The translations under genes and the position numbers were made by a program. A stretch of 64,000 nt of DNA, from the NCBI RefSeq assembly GCF_000802425.1, contig NZ_JRUD01000007.1, positions 124,001 to 188,000 of the forward strand, given 5' to 3'. Below the pieces are notes generated by a model. That model was not told the DNA's origin. It ran no database searches and saw only the letters and a program-made list of their open reading frames with translations. Source of the DNA: Pseudomonas flexibilis. Its GTDB lineage: Bacteria > Pseudomonadota > Gammaproteobacteria > Pseudomonadales > Pseudomonadaceae. Positions 25,675 through 36,904 of this stretch are shown piece by piece. The first letter of the stretch is position 1. Each line of letters begins with the position of its first letter.

Positions 25675-27678
25675 TCAGCCTGGCAACCGGCTGCTCAGCC
25701 AGTCGTGCAGTACCGGCGCGGCCACCGGCTTGTGCAACAGTGTGAGTCCGAGCTGCCGCGCAGTGCGTTCATCGTCCGGATCGCTGAAGCCGCTATGCAG
25801 GGCGATTGGCAGGTCCGCACGCACCGCCAGCACCTGCTTGGCCAGCGCCAGGCCGCACAGGCGCGGCATGCTCTGGTCGAGAATCAGCGCATCCCAGGCT
25901 CCGGGCTCTGCCAGCAACGCCGTGCGTGCCTGTTCGGCGTCGCTCCAGACGGTGACCTGCAGTCCCCAGTGGCTCAGGCAGTCCTGCAGGTACTCGCCTA
26001 CCAGCGGATCGTCATCCACCACGCAGACCCGCCCCCGGAGCTGCTCACGCGGCGTTTCATGGTCGCCGGCCGGCCGGGCCGACACAGCCGGTGAGCCCGG
26101 TAGGCCGGGCAGCAGCACCTCGAAGCGGGCGCCCTTCCCCGGCTGGCTGTGCAGCAGGAGGTGACCGCCGTACTCGTGCACCAGGCCGTGCACCATGGAC
26201 AGCCCCATGCCACTGCCCTGCCCCGGCGCCTTGGTGGTGTAGAAGGGTTCGAAGATGGTGTGCTGAACGGACTCGTCGATACCGGGCCCGCTGTCTTCCA
26301 CACACAGCGCCTGGAAGTCGCCGGCGATGCGTTGCTGGCAGGATGCGCACAGGCCGTCCACCAGGCTGCGCGCGTGCAGCGCGATGCGCAGGCGTCCGCT
26401 GCCGTTCATGGCGTCGCGGGCGTTGATGCACAGGTTCATCAGCACCTGCTCCAGCTGCAGCGGGTCGACCCGTACTGGCGCGAGACCCTGGCCGAGCTGC
26501 AGATCCAGCTCGATGCCGGCCGGCAAGGCGGATTGCAGCAGCGGGCGAAACTCCTCGACCAGCGCGGCCAGCGACACCACGCGGGGCTGACCCCGACTGC
26601 CGCGACTGAAGACCAGCATCTGGCGGATCAGGTCGCGGGCCTTCTCGGCCGATTGGCGGATGCGCCCGAGGTAGCGGCCGAGCGGCGCGTCGCCGCGCTC
26701 GCCCGCCAGCTCCTCGGCCATCTGCGTGTAGCCGAGCATGCTGGTCAGCAGGTTGTTGAAGTCGTGGGCAATGCCGCCGGTCAGGTGGCCGATGGCTTCC
26801 ATGCGCTGCGCCTGGCGCAACTGCTGCTCGAGCGTCGCCCGCTCCACCTCGGCCGCGACCCGCACCGAGAAGATGCGCAGCACAGACTCCACGCGCTCGC
26901 GTTCCGGCAGCTCGCTCGCATGGCCAACGGCAATCAGCCCCAGCGGACGGCCATCGCTGGCAAACAACGGGTAGCCGGCATAGCTGTCTATACGGATGTG
27001 CTTCAGCAGCGCATCCAGCGAGTAGCGTTCGCCCAGGCCCCGCGGGATGTACAGGAAGCGCTGGCCGAACACCTCGGCGCACGGAGTGCCCTGCAGCACG
27101 TAGTCGAAGTTGTCGATGGCCTCGCCCCGGTAATTGGCCGCCAGGGTGGACAGGTGGGTGCTGTCCGGCCGGCTGGCGTGGCTGACGAAGGCGAAATCCA
27201 CCTGCAGGGAGGACGCCAGATAGCGCACGGTGGCGGGAAACACCGCGTTGCCGGTGGCCCGCGAAACGCCCAGCGCGACATGCCGCAGGGCGTCCTCGGT
27301 GCGCTTGCGCTCGCTGATGTCGGCGGCGATGCCGCCCACCCCGACCACCTGGCCGTGGCTGTCGCAGATCGGAAACTTGGTGGTCAGGTAGGTGTACTGG
27401 CGCCCCTGCCAGAGCACCTGCTCCTCGACCTCGATGGAGCGCCCCTGCTCGACCACGCGGCGGTCGTTGCACAGCAGGGCATCGGCGATCTCGCCCGGGA
27501 ACAGCTGGTGGTCGTCGCTGCCCAGCACCCGCTCGGCAGGTACGCCGAACAGACGCTCGAACGCCGGATTGACCAGCCGGTAGCGGCCTTCGATGTCCTT
27601 GATGAAGATCACCGCGCTGCTGTTGTCGACGATCTGCCGCAGCGGATTGCCCGCTTCAGGCCAGGTGCGCTTGCCCAT
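25675..27678 (-). CDS. Hybrid sensor histidine kinase (PAS-GAF-HisKA-HATPase-REC)
   Basis: Predicted 667-residue soluble sensor kinase without membrane segments. Domains in order: PAS (about 12-125, NSSAVIFIKDIEGRYRLVN, closing ISERKRTEDAL), GAF (about 130-285), HisKA with His305 in GGIAHDFNNLLTSML, HATPase with N-box NLCINARDAM (Asn419), G1 EDSGPGID and G2 GSGMGLSMVHGLV, and a C-terminal receiver with acidic pocket VVDDD and phospho-acceptor Asp601. A Cys pair (CASC, about 444-447) sits in the ATPase insert, common in this NtrB-like class. Strong GGGGAGGG before the ATG. It follows an OmpR-type regulator by 97 bases on the same strand, a likely partner. Signal unknown; a cytoplasmic or redox cue is plausible. 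Confidence 0.9.
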   Translation of the reverse strand: MGKRTWPEAGNPLRQIVDNSSAVIFIKDIEGRYRLVNPAFERLFGVPAERVLGSDDHQLFPGEIADALLCNDRRVVEQGRSIEVEEQVLWQGRQYTYLTTKFPICDSHGQVVGVGGIAADISERKRTEDALRHVALGVSRATGNAVFPATVRYLASSLQVDFAFVSHASRPDSTHLSTLAANYRGEAIDNFDYVLQGTPCAEVFGQRFLYIPRGLGERYSLDALLKHIRIDSYAGYPLFASDGRPLGLIAVGHASELPERERVESVLRIFSVRVAAEVERATLEQQLRQAQRMEAIGHLTGGIAHDFNNLLTSMLGYTQMAEELAGERGDAPLGRYLGRIRQSAEKARDLIRQMLVFSRGSRGQPRVVSLAALVEEFRPLLQSALPAGIELDLQLGQGLAPVRVDPLQLEQVLMNLCINARDAMNGSGRLRIALHARSLVDGLCASCQQRIAGDFQALCVEDSGPGIDESVQHTIFEPFYTTKAPGQGSGMGLSMVHGLVHEYGGHLLLHSQPGKGARFEVLLPGLPGSPAVSARPAGDHETPREQLRGRVCVVDDDPLVGEYLQDCLSHWGLQVTVWSDAEQARTALLAEPGAWDALILDQSMPRLCGLALAKQVLAVRADLPIALHSGFSDPDDERTARQLGLTLLHKPVAAPVLHDWLSSRLPG

Positions 27679-27775
27679 GACGCCCTCCCCGCGTGCGGTG
27701 TCAGTTCAGCGCCAGTATAGGAAGCCGGCCCGCCGCACCGGCCGGCCGGAAACCAGACTGAAACAATTGAAACCT

Positions 27776-28495
27776 TCAGCGCCGTCCGGTCACCAGCATG
27801 TAGCCGACCCCGCGCAGGGTGCGGATGATCTGCGGCTTTTCCGGGTCGTCCTCGAGCTTGCGGCGCAGCCGGGCGATACGGATGTCGATGGAACGGTCGA
27901 ACGGGCTCCAGTCGCGGTTCTGGGTCAGGTTGAGCAATTGATCACGGCTCAGTGGCCGGTTCGGGCGCTGGGCGAAGGCCTGCAGCAGGTCGAACTCCAT
28001 GGCGGTCAGCTCGATGTCGGCGCCCTGCTCGTCGAGCAGCCGGCGACTGTCCAGTTCCAGGCGGAAACGCCCGAGCGGGATGCCGGATGGCTGCGGCTCG
28101 GCAGCTTGCGGCGCGGTCGGAACGGCGCGATAGCGACGCAGCACACTGCGCACCCGGGCGAGCAGTTCGCGCAGCTCGAAGGGTTTGGCCAGGTAGTCGT
28201 CGGCACCGACCTCCAGGCCGACGATGCGGTCCAGGGGCGTGCCGGCGCCCGAGATCATGATCACCGGCAGGTCGTGCCGTTCGCGCAGGAAGCGCGCCAG
28301 ACTCAGGCCGTCCTCGCCGGGCAGGCCCACATCCAGCAGCACCAGATCGGGCAGCTGCGCGGCCAGCGACTGGCGCAGGGCCGTGCTGTCGGCGCAGCCT
28401 TCCACCTGATACCCCTGGCCGCCCAGGTAGTCGCCCAGCAGACGGCGCACCTCGGCGTCGTCATCCACCACCAGCAGTCGCGCCTGTTCCGCCAT
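27776..28495 (-). CDS. OmpR-family DNA-binding response regulator
   Basis: Predicted 239-residue response regulator. The receiver domain (1-120) has the acidic pocket DDD at 11-13, Asp55 in LVLLDVGLPG as phospho-acceptor, and lysine in YLAKPFELRELLARV. A winged-helix domain (about 140-239) contains LTAMEFDLLQAFAQRPNRPLSRDQLL and ends with RGVGYML, both hallmarks of OmpR/PhoB regulators. I chose the ATG at 28495 (MAEQARLLVV) after GAGGGCAGGGG. Lies between an acyl-CoA dehydrogenase gene (50 bases upstream) and the hybrid kinase (97 bases downstream) on the same strand, so the three may be co-transcribed. Target genes unknown. Confidence 0.92.
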   Translation of the reverse strand: MAEQARLLVVDDDAEVRRLLGDYLGGQGYQVEGCADSTALRQSLAAQLPDLVLLDVGLPGEDGLSLARFLRERHDLPVIMISGAGTPLDRIVGLEVGADDYLAKPFELRELLARVRSVLRRYRAVPTAPQAAEPQPSGIPLGRFRLELDSRRLLDEQGADIELTAMEFDLLQAFAQRPNRPLSRDQLLNLTQNRDWSPFDRSIDIRIARLRRKLEDDPEKPQIIRTLRGVGYMLVTGRR

Positions 28496-28544
28496 GCCCC
28501 TGCCCTCGCTGCCCATTCTCAGCTTAGACAGGGGTGCTTGCGCC

Positions 28545-29771
28545 TCAGCGACCGCGCAGCGCCTCGCGCGGCACGTACTTGGCCAGTTCGTGCTTGCCGA
28601 TGCTGGCGCGGTGCACCTCGTCCGGGCCGTCGGCCAGACGCAGGGTGCGCTGCATGGCGTACCAGTAGGCCAGCGGGAAATCCTGGGAGACGCCGGCGCC
28701 GCCGTGCATCTGGATGGCGCGGTCGATCACCCGCAGCGCCACGTTGGGCGCCACCACCTTGATCTGGGCGATCTCGCTGGCCGCCACCTTGTTGCCGACG
28801 GTGTCCATCATGTATGCGGCGTTGAGGGTCAGCAGGCGCGCCATGTTGATCTCGGTGCGCGAGTCGGCGATGTGGTCCAGGTTGCCGCCCAGGCGGGCCA
28901 GTGGCTTGCCGAAGGCGGTACGGCTGACCGAGCGCTTGCACATCAGTTCCAGGGCGCGTTCGGCCATGCCGATCGAGCGCATACAGTGGTGGATGCGCCC
29001 GGGGCCGAGGCGCCCCTGGGCGATCTCGAAGCCGCGACCCTCGCCGAGGATGACGTTCTCGTAGGGCACGCGCACGTTCTCGAACAGCACCTCGGCATGG
29101 CCGTGGGGCGCGTCGTCGTAACCGAACACGTGCAACGGGCGGACCACGGTCACGCCGGGGGTGTCCTTGGGCACCAGGATCATCGAGTGCTGCTGGTGGC
29201 GCGGGTTGTCCGGGTTGGTCAGGCCCATGAAGATCAGCACGGTGCAGCGCGGGTCGCTGGCGCCGGAGGTCCACCACTTGCGGCCGTTGATCACCCACTC
29301 GTCGCCGTCACGCCGGGCGCTGGCCTGCATGTTGGTGGCGTCCGAGGAGGCCACGCCGGGCTCGGTCATGGCGAAGCCGGAACGGATCTCGCCGGCCAGT
29401 AGCGGTTCGAGCCAGCGCTTCTTCTGCTCGGTGCTGCCGTAACGGACCAGCACCTCCATGTTGCCGGTGTCCGGCGCGGAACAGTTGAAGGGCTCCGGGC
29501 CGATCAGCGAACGGCCCATGATCTCGGCCAGGGGCGCGTACTCCAGGTTGGAGAGGCCAGCGCCATAGTCGGACTCGGGCAGAAACAGGTTCCACAGCCC
29601 TTCCGCCTTGGCCCTGGCCTTCAGCGTTTCCATGATCGCCGTCGGCCGCCAGCGATCGCCCTCGGCCACTTGCTGTTCGAACACCGCCTCGGCGGGATAG
29701 ACATGTTCCTCCATGAACGCGGTGAGCCGCTCACGAAGCTGTTGCACCTTGGGCGAATAGGCGAAATCCAT
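28545..29771 (-). CDS. Acyl-CoA dehydrogenase family protein
   Basis: Predicted 408-residue flavoenzyme that introduces a double bond into acyl-CoA. The family signatures are visible: [20 protein letters not shown] (about 131-150, flavin/substrate segment), [11 protein letters not shown], and the C-terminal [34 protein letters not shown] (about 347-380). The catalytic base is not the usual Glu near the signature loop by eye. Length fits the ACAD10/11-like or FadE bacterial branch. ATG at 29771 after AGGTG. Divergent from a LysR gene across a 138-base region, the classic arrangement of a regulator and its target. Chain-length specificity cannot be inferred. Confidence 0.88.
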   Translation of the reverse strand: MDFAYSPKVQQLRERLTAFMEEHVYPAEAVFEQQVAEGDRWRPTAIMETLKARAKAEGLWNLFLPESDYGAGLSNLEYAPLAEIMGRSLIGPEPFNCSAPDTGNMEVLVRYGSTEQKKRWLEPLLAGEIRSGFAMTEPGVASSDATNMQASARRDGDEWVINGRKWWTSGASDPRCTVLIFMGLTNPDNPRHQQHSMILVPKDTPGVTVVRPLHVFGYDDAPHGHAEVLFENVRVPYENVILGEGRGFEIAQGRLGPGRIHHCMRSIGMAERALELMCKRSVSRTAFGKPLARLGGNLDHIADSRTEINMARLLTLNAAYMMDTVGNKVAASEIAQIKVVAPNVALRVIDRAIQMHGGAGVSQDFPLAYWYAMQRTLRLADGPDEVHRASIGKHELAKYVPREALRGR

Positions 29772-29865
29772 GCTGGCACCTGTAGGGTCGTATGACTGGT
29801 CGAAATCCTAGGGCAGCCCAGCAGATATACCCAGCCTATTTTTGGCGTGTATAAACATTCATAAC

Positions 29866-29880
29866 CTGGATAATATCCGG
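29866..29880. promoter_or_regulatory. Near-palindrome in the divergent acyl-CoA dehydrogenase/LysR region
   Basis: GGATAATATCC at 29868-29878 is a perfect 11-bp palindrome, extended by C at 29866 and G at 29880. It sits in an A/T-rich patch of an otherwise G/C-rich 138-base region between divergent genes, a natural place for a LysR operator. It also contains a TAATAT that could serve as a -10 element. Confidence 0.35.
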
Positions 29881-29909
29881 CACGCTCGTTTTCGCAGGGA
29901 ACTCACGTC

Positions 29910-30809
29910 ATGGGACTCAGCAAGGTCGACCTCAACCTGTTCATCGTCTTCGATGCCATCTACAGCGAAGCCAACCTGACCCGCGCCGGGCAGATCGTCG
30001 GCATCACCCAGCCGGCGGTATCCAACGCGCTGGCGCGGTTGCGCGAGACCTTCAACGATCCGCTGTTCGTGCGCACCGCCCAGGGCATGGTGCCCACGCC
30101 CATGGCACAGAACATCATCGGCTCGGTGCGCCAGGCCCTGCAGTTGCTGAGGGTGTCGGTGCAGGAAAGCCGGACCTTCAACCCCGTCGAGGCGTCAAAG
30201 ACGTTTCGTATCGGCATGACCGACCTGAGCGAAGCCATTCTGCTGCCGCCGCTTTTCCAGCGCCTGGGTCGCCTGGCACCGCAGGTGCGTATCGAAAGCA
30301 CCCTGGCGCGACGCCGGGAAACCACCAGTGAACTGGCTGCAGGCAAGCTGGATTTCGCCGTGGACGTGCCCCTCAACAGCGACCCGCAGGTGCGTCACAT
30401 CAAGCTGCTGGAAGACCGTTTCGTCTGTGCCATGCGCCCGGGACACCCACTGGCAAACGGACCGCTGACACTGGAAGGCTATCTGGCGGCAGGCCATATC
30501 CATATCTCCAGTCGCCGCAATGGTCTGGGCTATGTCGACCTGACACTGGGCAAGCTGGGCAAGCAGCGGCGCATCGCCCTGCGCTCGCCACACTACCTGA
30601 TGGCCACCCGGGTGCTGCAGGAAACCGACCTGTTGCTCACCGTGCCGGAGCGCTTCGCACGCCAGCAGGCCCTGCATGTGGCCGAGCTGCCGCTGGCCGA
30701 TGTGCCGCTGCTGGCCAGTCACCTGTACTGGCACGAAAGTACCGACCAGGATCCGGCCAACCGCTGGATGCGCGAGCAACTGGTGGATATCGCCGAGCGC
30801 ATTTCCTGA
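29910..30809 (+). CDS. LysR-family transcriptional regulator
   Basis: Predicted 299-residue regulator. The N-terminal winged helix-turn-helix is clear: KVDLNLFIVFDAIYSEANLTRAGQIVGITQPAVSNALARLRETFNDPLFVRTAQGMVPT (about 5-63), closest in style to the NodD/LeuO-like branch. The effector-binding domain (about 90-295) starts KTFRIGMTDLSEAILLPPLF. Divergent from the acyl-CoA dehydrogenase gene, which is the likely target. Effector unknown. No unusual feature in length or start. Confidence 0.92.
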   Translation: MGLSKVDLNLFIVFDAIYSEANLTRAGQIVGITQPAVSNALARLRETFNDPLFVRTAQGMVPTPMAQNIIGSVRQALQLLRVSVQESRTFNPVEASKTFRIGMTDLSEAILLPPLFQRLGRLAPQVRIESTLARRRETTSELAAGKLDFAVDVPLNSDPQVRHIKLLEDRFVCAMRPGHPLANGPLTLEGYLAAGHIHISSRRNGLGYVDLTLGKLGKQRRIALRSPHYLMATRVLQETDLLLTVPERFARQQALHVAELPLADVPLLASHLYWHESTDQDPANRWMREQLVDIAERIS

Positions 30810-30899
30810 GGTCGCTTCTGGAAAGCCTTTTCAAGCTGCTGAACTGGCAAGAAAAACGATTCTTGATGTTCTACTTGAAGTACGGCCTGCTCGCTGCAC

Positions 30900-31319
30900 T
30901 CAGTCGGCGGGCAGGCACGCGAACGGTAGGCCGGGCACGATGCCACGCTGGTTGAACCAGCCCTGATTGACTTCCAGGGCATAGCGCGCCGGAGCGCTGG
31001 AGCACTTCACGGTGAGGTCGTGCGGGTGCAGGTCAACCAGGTTGATGATGCGCCCCGCCTCGTCCAGAAATGCCGCCGACAGGGGCAACGGCGTGTTCTT
31101 CATCCACAGGCACTGGGTCTTCAGCTGCGGAAAGCGAAACAGCATGCCGGCGGACTCGGCGAGCTCGGTGCGCCCCATCAGGCCACGCTGGCGATCCGCG
31201 GCGGTGAAGACGTATTCGGCATGCAAGGCATGGCCGCCGACGCTCAGCGCCAGCAGGCGTGGCTCGGTGAGCGCCATGCCGGCGCAAGACAGCAGGGAGA
31301 TGAGCAATAACGCGCGCAT
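30900..31319 (-). CDS. DUF192 family exported protein
   Basis: Predicted 139-residue protein with a signal peptide (about 1-18, MRALLLISLLSCAGMALTEP). The DUF192 core has its hallmarks: TAADRQRGLMGRTEL, GMLFRFP, WMKNTPLPLSAAFLDEAGRI and YALEVNQGWFNQRGIVPG. Function of the family is not established. I chose the ATG at 31319 to give a proper signal peptide; the frame stays open to 31352. A VF530 gene lies 48 bases upstream on the same strand. Convergent with the LysR gene. Confidence 0.88.
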   Translation of the reverse strand: MRALLLISLLSCAGMALTEPRLLALSVGGHALHAEYVFTAADRQRGLMGRTELAESAGMLFRFPQLKTQCLWMKNTPLPLSAAFLDEAGRIINLVDLHPHDLTVKCSSAPARYALEVNQGWFNQRGIVPGLPFACLPAD

Positions 31320-31367
31320 GAGGAGCTTTCCGAGCAATGGGGGCGTGAGCACTATAGCCGTGCTGTC

Positions 31368-31589
31368 TCAGCCTTTGCGCTGGCGTAACTGCACATATAG
31401 CGCCTCGACCTTGTCCCGCGCCCAGGGTGTTTTGCGCAGGAAGGTCAGGCTGGACTTGATGCTCGGATCGCTGCTGAAACAGCGGATGTCGATACGCTGT
31501 GCCAATCCTGGCCAACCGTAATGCTCGACCAGCTCGGTCAGCAGATGCTCCAGGGTGACGCCGTGCAGGGGGTTCTTTGCGCTGTTCAT
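31368..31589 (-). CDS. VF530 family (DUF2132) small protein
   Basis: Predicted 73-residue protein. The family pattern is recognisable: [63 protein letters not shown]530 proteins fold as small helical bundles with a proposed DNA-binding role, but no function is proven. The ATG at 31589 has no clear ribosome site. Divergent from a parvulin gene; shares its strand with the DUF192 gene downstream. Confidence 0.82.
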   Translation of the reverse strand: MNSAKNPLHGVTLEHLLTELVEHYGWPGLAQRIDIRCFSSDPSIKSSLTFLRKTPWARDKVEALYVQLRQRKG

Positions 31590-31703
31590 GGATAAAGACC
31601 GGGTTAAAGGGAACGTCACCTGCCAGCGGATTCTTGAGCTCCTGCGTTGAGCCGCGCGGGTGAAGCCGGCAGAATGCCGCCCCCCACAGTAAGGAGTCCA
31701 CGA

Positions 31704-31982
31704 ATGGCCAAAGCCATGGCACGCCACATCCTGGTGAAGACCGAAGCCGAAGCGGTCCAGTTGAAGAAACGCCTGGCCACTGGTGAGCCGTTCGACACGC
31801 TGGCGAAGAAATACTCCACCTGCCCGTCCGGCAAGCGCGGCGGCGATCTGGGCGAGGTGCGGCCGGGCCAGATGGTGCGGGTGATCGACGAGGTGATCTT
31901 CAAGAAGGCCGTGGGCGAAGTTCACGGGCCGGTGAAATCCCAGTTCGGCTATCACCTGGTGCAGGTGTTCTACCGCGGGTAG
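31704..31982 (+). CDS. ppiC: Small parvulin-type peptidyl-prolyl isomerase
   Basis: Predicted 92-residue stand-alone rotamase domain without signal peptide, so cytoplasmic, like E. coli PpiC (93 residues). Active-site landmarks: [12 protein letters not shown] with the first His, [19 protein letters not shown] with Cys and the GGDLG loop, and FGYHLVQVF with the last His. ATG at 31704 after AAGGAGTCC; upstream in-frame codons belong to the leader. It is one of three parvulin-domain proteins in the window. Confidence 0.92.
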   Translation: MAKAMARHILVKTEAEAVQLKKRLATGEPFDTLAKKYSTCPSGKRGGDLGEVRPGQMVRVIDEVIFKKAVGEVHGPVKSQFGYHLVQVFYRG

Positions 31983-32003
31983 GGCGCCACAGCGCGGCGC
32001 CCT
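31981..32003. terminator. 8-bp hairpin between convergent ppiC and ybiT
   Basis: AGGGCGCC (31981-31988) pairs with GGCGCCCT (31996-32003), loop 7 bases, overlapping the ppiC stop. No T-run on either strand, so it would be a weak or Rho-assisted terminator. Confidence 0.5.
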
Positions 32004-32011
32004 ACCCTGGG

Positions 32012-33601
<1,590 letters not shown>

Positions 33602-33621
33602 GGCGGGTTCCTGCTTGAGCT

Positions 33622-33634
33622 GCCCCGGAGGGGC
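33622..33634 (-). promoter_or_regulatory. Small GC hairpin in the ybiT leader
   Basis: GCCCC and GGGGC (33622-33626, 33630-33634) form a 5-bp stem with a 3-base loop, about 20 bases before the TTG start. ABC-F genes are often controlled by leader attenuation, but no leader peptide is evident here. Confidence 0.25.
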
Positions 33635-33694
33635 AAAAAGGGGCGGATTGTACGCCTTCCCTCCAGCCAAAACAGCCCTTCGACGTGTGTTTGG

Positions 33695-34078
33695 TCAGCT
33701 AAGGAACCGGTAACTTTCTGGCAGTAGCCAGTAGACCCAGAACAGCTGATGCACGATCACGATGCTCCAGAACGGCATCAGGAAGCGGAGCTTGCGTGTC
33801 TTGTGGCGCAGGCGCTGCTGGGCAACCAGTGCTCCAGGCCAACCCCCGTAGAGGGCCGCCGCGTGGAGCAGCTTTTCCGGAATGCGCCAACGGCCGCGCT
33901 GCGCCTGGCGCTTGTCATGCCGGTACAGGCCGTAGGTCACCAAACTGGCCAGCAGGTAGGCCACCAGTGCAATGGGAAAGCCCAGCACCAGGGCGCTGCC
34001 AACCGGGACCGCCATCAGGGCGGCAAACACGAGCAAGTGGGCGGGTTTCAACCTTGTGCTGTGCTCCAGTCGATCCAT
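33695..34078 (-). CDS. DUF1294 family membrane protein
   Basis: Predicted 127-residue inner-membrane protein. The DUF1294 core is clear: [54 protein letters not shown], followed by a last helix [15 protein letters not shown]. Two earlier helices lie at about 13-29 and 32-47. The ATG at 34078 ([12 protein letters not shown]) lies inside the end of uppP, a 31-base overlap in another frame, so the two are coupled. Function of the family unknown. Confidence 0.8.
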   Translation of the reverse strand: MDRLEHSTRLKPAHLLVFAALMAVPVGSALVLGFPIALVAYLLASLVTYGLYRHDKRQAQRGRWRIPEKLLHAAALYGGWPGALVAQQRLRHKTRKLRFLMPFWSIVIVHQLFWVYWLLPESYRFLS

Positions 34079-34878
34079 CCGAACTGCCAGGTAGCGAGAA
34101 TCAGCAAACCGAACGCGATGCGATACCAGGCAAACGCCGCGTAGCTGTGATTGCCGATGAACTTTAGCAGCGCGCGCACCGCCAGCATGGCGAAGATGAA
34201 CGACACCACGAAACCCAGCGCGAAGACCGGCAGATCGGCCGGCTGAAACAGGTCCCGGTACTTGTAGCCCGAGTACACCGCGGCACCCACCATCGTGGGC
34301 ATGGCCAGAAAGAAGGAGAACTCGGTGGCCGCCTTGCGCGACAGGCCGAACAGCAGGCCGCCGATAATGGTCGAGGCCGAACGCGAGGTGCCGGGTATCA
34401 AGGCCAGGCACTGGGCGCAACCCACCTTCAGCGCCTGCGACCAGCGCATGTCATCGACCGTTTCGGCCTGAACGGCATGAGGACGCCGCTCCGCCCAGAG
34501 CATCACGACGCCACCTACAACCAGGGCGGCAGCCACGGTGATGGGGTTGAAGAGGAACTCATGGATCAGGTCGGAAAAGATCACACCGATCACAGCCGCC
34601 GGCAGGAAGGCCAGCAGCAGGTTGAAAGTGAAGCTCTGCGCCGAGCGCTGACGCGGCAGCCCGACCACCACATCGAGGATCTTGCGGCGGTACTCCCAGA
34701 CCACCGCAAGAATGGCTCCCAACTGGATGATGATGTTGAACGCCCGCGCCCTTTCCCCGCCAAACCCGATGAGGTCGGCAACGATGATCTGATGGCCGGT
34801 ACTTGAAATCGGTAGAAACTCAGTCAGTCCCTCGACAATGCCTAGCAGCAAGGCCTGAAAGGCGGTCCAAAGATCCAT
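34048..34878 (-). CDS. uppP: Undecaprenyl-diphosphate phosphatase
   Basis: Predicted 276-residue inner-membrane enzyme recycling undecaprenyl pyrophosphate for peptidoglycan synthesis and giving bacitracin resistance. Signatures: [21 protein letters not shown] (about 13-33) with the conserved Glu and Ser/Thr/His, and the PGTSRSAST motif (about 160-168) with Arg. About eight helices. ATG follows AAGGAGTG. Downstream, the DUF1294 gene overlaps its last 31 bases. Confidence 0.93.
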   Translation of the reverse strand: MDLWTAFQALLLGIVEGLTEFLPISSTGHQIIVADLIGFGGERARAFNIIIQLGAILAVVWEYRRKILDVVVGLPRQRSAQSFTFNLLLAFLPAAVIGVIFSDLIHEFLFNPITVAAALVVGGVVMLWAERRPHAVQAETVDDMRWSQALKVGCAQCLALIPGTSRSASTIIGGLLFGLSRKAATEFSFFLAMPTMVGAAVYSGYKYRDLFQPADLPVFALGFVVSFIFAMLAVRALLKFIGNHSYAAFAWYRIAFGLLILATWQFGWIDWSTAQG

Positions 34879-35194
34879 AACACTCCTTAGGGGGCGGCGC
34901 GCTGCGCCCGGTTCGAGAAGGTGCCGGCATCAGGGTCGGCTAGGGGCGCGCCATGCTACCAGAGCTTGGATATCGATGGAAAAACGTTCTTTTCCCGCGG
35001 TTCTTGCAGCGATTTATTTATTACCTCCCTATCTAATATTGAATTTTGACTTCCAAGAGGAGTTGAACTTCGCCTAAAGGGTAATGGACGTTATGTCGCA
35101 CCCTGATGCAACTTACGCCGACTTGCGGCAACCTATCGACTTGAAGCAAAGCAGCCAGAGTCACCGTAAATAAAAATGAATCAGGGTTAACACC
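34879..35194. other. 316-bp gene-free region between uppP and the chemoreceptor gene
   Basis: No ORF with family character. It contains an unusually A/T-rich patch around 35005-35055, and the motif GACTTG twice (about 35118 and 35139). It must hold the promoters of two divergent genes. I looked for a FliA-type promoter (TAAA-N15-GCCGATAA) for the chemoreceptor and saw only a poor match starting near 35077. Confidence 0.5.
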
Positions 35195-36826
35195 ATGTTC
35201 TTGCGCTCCTTGCCTATTCGCCACCGACTTTGGCTAATCCTTGCCCTATTCCTTTTGATGCTGGTTGTCCAGGGGGTATTCCAGCTCCAGCAACTTTATG
35301 GGGATCTGCACCGGGGGAAAGCGGAAAAGACACAGCACCTGGTCGAAAGCGCCCTCGGCATTCTCCAGCAATACCATCGCCTGGAAACCCAGGGGGTCAT
35401 GGACCGCGCCAAGGCCCAGGAGGAAGCCCAGAAGCTGCTGGCGCAGTTGCGCTATGGCGAAAACGACTACTTCTGGGTCAATGACCTGCATCCGCGCATG
35501 ATCATGCACCCGACCAACCCGAAACTGAACGGCGAGTCCCTGCGTGATTACAAGGATCCGGACGGGACGGAGTTGTTCAATGTCATGGTCAGCGTGGTCA
35601 AGGCCCGGGGTGCCGGTACCGTCGAATACCGCTGGCCCAAGCCAGGCCACGACACTCCGGTGCCGAAGATTTCCTATGTACAACTCTTCGAGCCCTGGGG
35701 CTGGATTCTGGGAACGGGCGTATATATCGACGATATCCGCGAGCAGTTCATTACCCAGACCTTCAAGGCCTCAGCCATTGGCATGGTTATCGTTCTGCTC
35801 AGCGGCCTGCTGCTTACGTTGATTGCCCGCAGCATCACCCGGCCGCTGAATGATGCGGTGCAGGCGATGGCCAGTATCGCCAGTGGCGAAGCCGATCTGA
35901 CACAACGCCTGGAAGCGCATGGCCGGGACGAGGTCAGCCACATGGCCGAGCATTTCAACCGCTTCACCGCGAACCTTCACCAGCTCGTTGAACGTCTACT
36001 CAAGGATGCCGTTTCCCTGCAGCAATCGGCGGACGGTCTCAACCAGGTGGCCGGTAACAGCCAGCAGTTCTGCCAGAAGCAGTCCTTGCAGATGGAGCAG
36101 GTTGCCACGGCTGTCAACGAGGTCAGCTACGCCGTCCAGGATGTCGCGCGCAACGCCGAGCAGGCTTCCAGCGAGGTGAACCAGGCCGAAGCCCAGGCCC
36201 GCCAGGGTCGTCAGAACATCGACCGCAGCCTCGAACAGATCGACCAGCTGTCGGCGCGAATCGCCCAGGCCGTGGACGTCATCCAGGGGCTGGCCGACGA
36301 GAGCACGCAGATTGGTACCGTCGTGGAGGTCATTCGCGGCATCGCCGAACAGACCAACCTGCTGGCGCTTAACGCCGCCATCGAGGCGGCACGGGCTGGC
36401 GAGCAGGGTCGAGGCTTCGCCGTGGTGGCGGACGAAGTGCGCCTGCTGGCGCAGCGTACCCAGCAGTCGACTGCGGAAATCCAGCAGATGATCGAGCGAC
36501 TGCAGGGCAACTCCGGAAACGCGGTCAAGGTAATTGCCGAAAGCAACCAGGCCACCCGACTCACCGTGGAACAGGCTGGCCTTGCCCGGGAGACGCTGGA
36601 GCAGATCACCGGGGCGCTGCGCAATCTGGCCGGGGTGAACGCCTCGATTGCCAGTGCCACGCTGCAGCAATCGCACGTGATCGACGACATCAACCGCAAC
36701 GTCACCGAGGCCGCCGGGCTCGCGCACGAGATTGTGCGATCCGCCGACCAGACCAGCGATGCAGGCCAGCATCTCAACCAGCTGGCCGCACACCTCAACC
36801 GCCTCCTCGGCCAATTCCGCGTCTGA
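35195..36826 (+). CDS. Methyl-accepting chemotaxis protein with periplasmic Cache domain
   Basis: Predicted 543-residue chemoreceptor. Membrane helix 1 at about 10-30; a periplasmic single Cache (Cache_2) domain at about 35-185, with [27 protein letters not shown] and [13 protein letters not shown] typical of it; membrane helix 2 at about 190-210; HAMP to about 265; then the signalling coiled coil, whose tip [36 protein letters not shown] is near residue 390-425. It lacks a C-terminal CheR-docking pentapeptide. Cache_2 receptors of pseudomonads often sense C2-C4 organic acids, but the ligand is unknown. It lies directly upstream of the fap operon, separated by a terminator. Confidence 0.93.
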   Translation: MFLRSLPIRHRLWLILALFLLMLVVQGVFQLQQLYGDLHRGKAEKTQHLVESALGILQQYHRLETQGVMDRAKAQEEAQKLLAQLRYGENDYFWVNDLHPRMIMHPTNPKLNGESLRDYKDPDGTELFNVMVSVVKARGAGTVEYRWPKPGHDTPVPKISYVQLFEPWGWILGTGVYIDDIREQFITQTFKASAIGMVIVLLSGLLLTLIARSITRPLNDAVQAMASIASGEADLTQRLEAHGRDEVSHMAEHFNRFTANLHQLVERLLKDAVSLQQSADGLNQVAGNSQQFCQKQSLQMEQVATAVNEVSYAVQDVARNAEQASSEVNQAEAQARQGRQNIDRSLEQIDQLSARIAQAVDVIQGLADESTQIGTVVEVIRGIAEQTNLLALNAAIEAARAGEQGRGFAVVADEVRLLAQRTQQSTAEIQQMIERLQGNSGNAVKVIAESNQATRLTVEQAGLARETLEQITGALRNLAGVNASIASATLQQSHVIDDINRNVTEAAGLAHEIVRSADQTSDAGQHLNQLAAHLNRLLGQFRV

Positions 36827-36846
36827 CCCCCCCCTCAGCTGCAGCT

Positions 36847-36881
36847 GGCAGGGCTTCCCCGATTCCCGGAGAAGCCCTGCC
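36847..36881 (+). terminator. Hairpin terminator after the chemoreceptor gene
   Basis: GGCAGGGCTTC (36847-36857) pairs with GAAGCCCTGCC (36871-36881), an 11-bp perfect stem with a 13-base loop, followed by a weak T-rich tail. It isolates the fap operon from the upstream gene. Confidence 0.75.
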
Positions 36882-36904
36882 TATCTGTTTCGAACCTTTG
36901 ACAC

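Noticed and set aside
25675-28495. Kinase and regulator pair as NarX-NarL
   Set aside because: The regulator is OmpR-type and the kinase is soluble with PAS, GAF and receiver domains; NarL is LuxR-type and NarX is membrane-bound.
34079-34420. Longer DUF1294 protein reading through uppP
   Set aside because: The extension is the out-of-frame shadow of uppP; the DUF1294 similarity starts after 34078.
35060-35110. FliA promoter for the chemoreceptor
   Set aside because: The TAAA near 35077 is not followed by a GCCGATAA-like -10 at the right spacing.
35033-35224. Possible 63-residue minus-strand gene in the uppP-chemoreceptor gap
   Set aside because: It overlaps the chemoreceptor start and lacks codon bias and family similarity.
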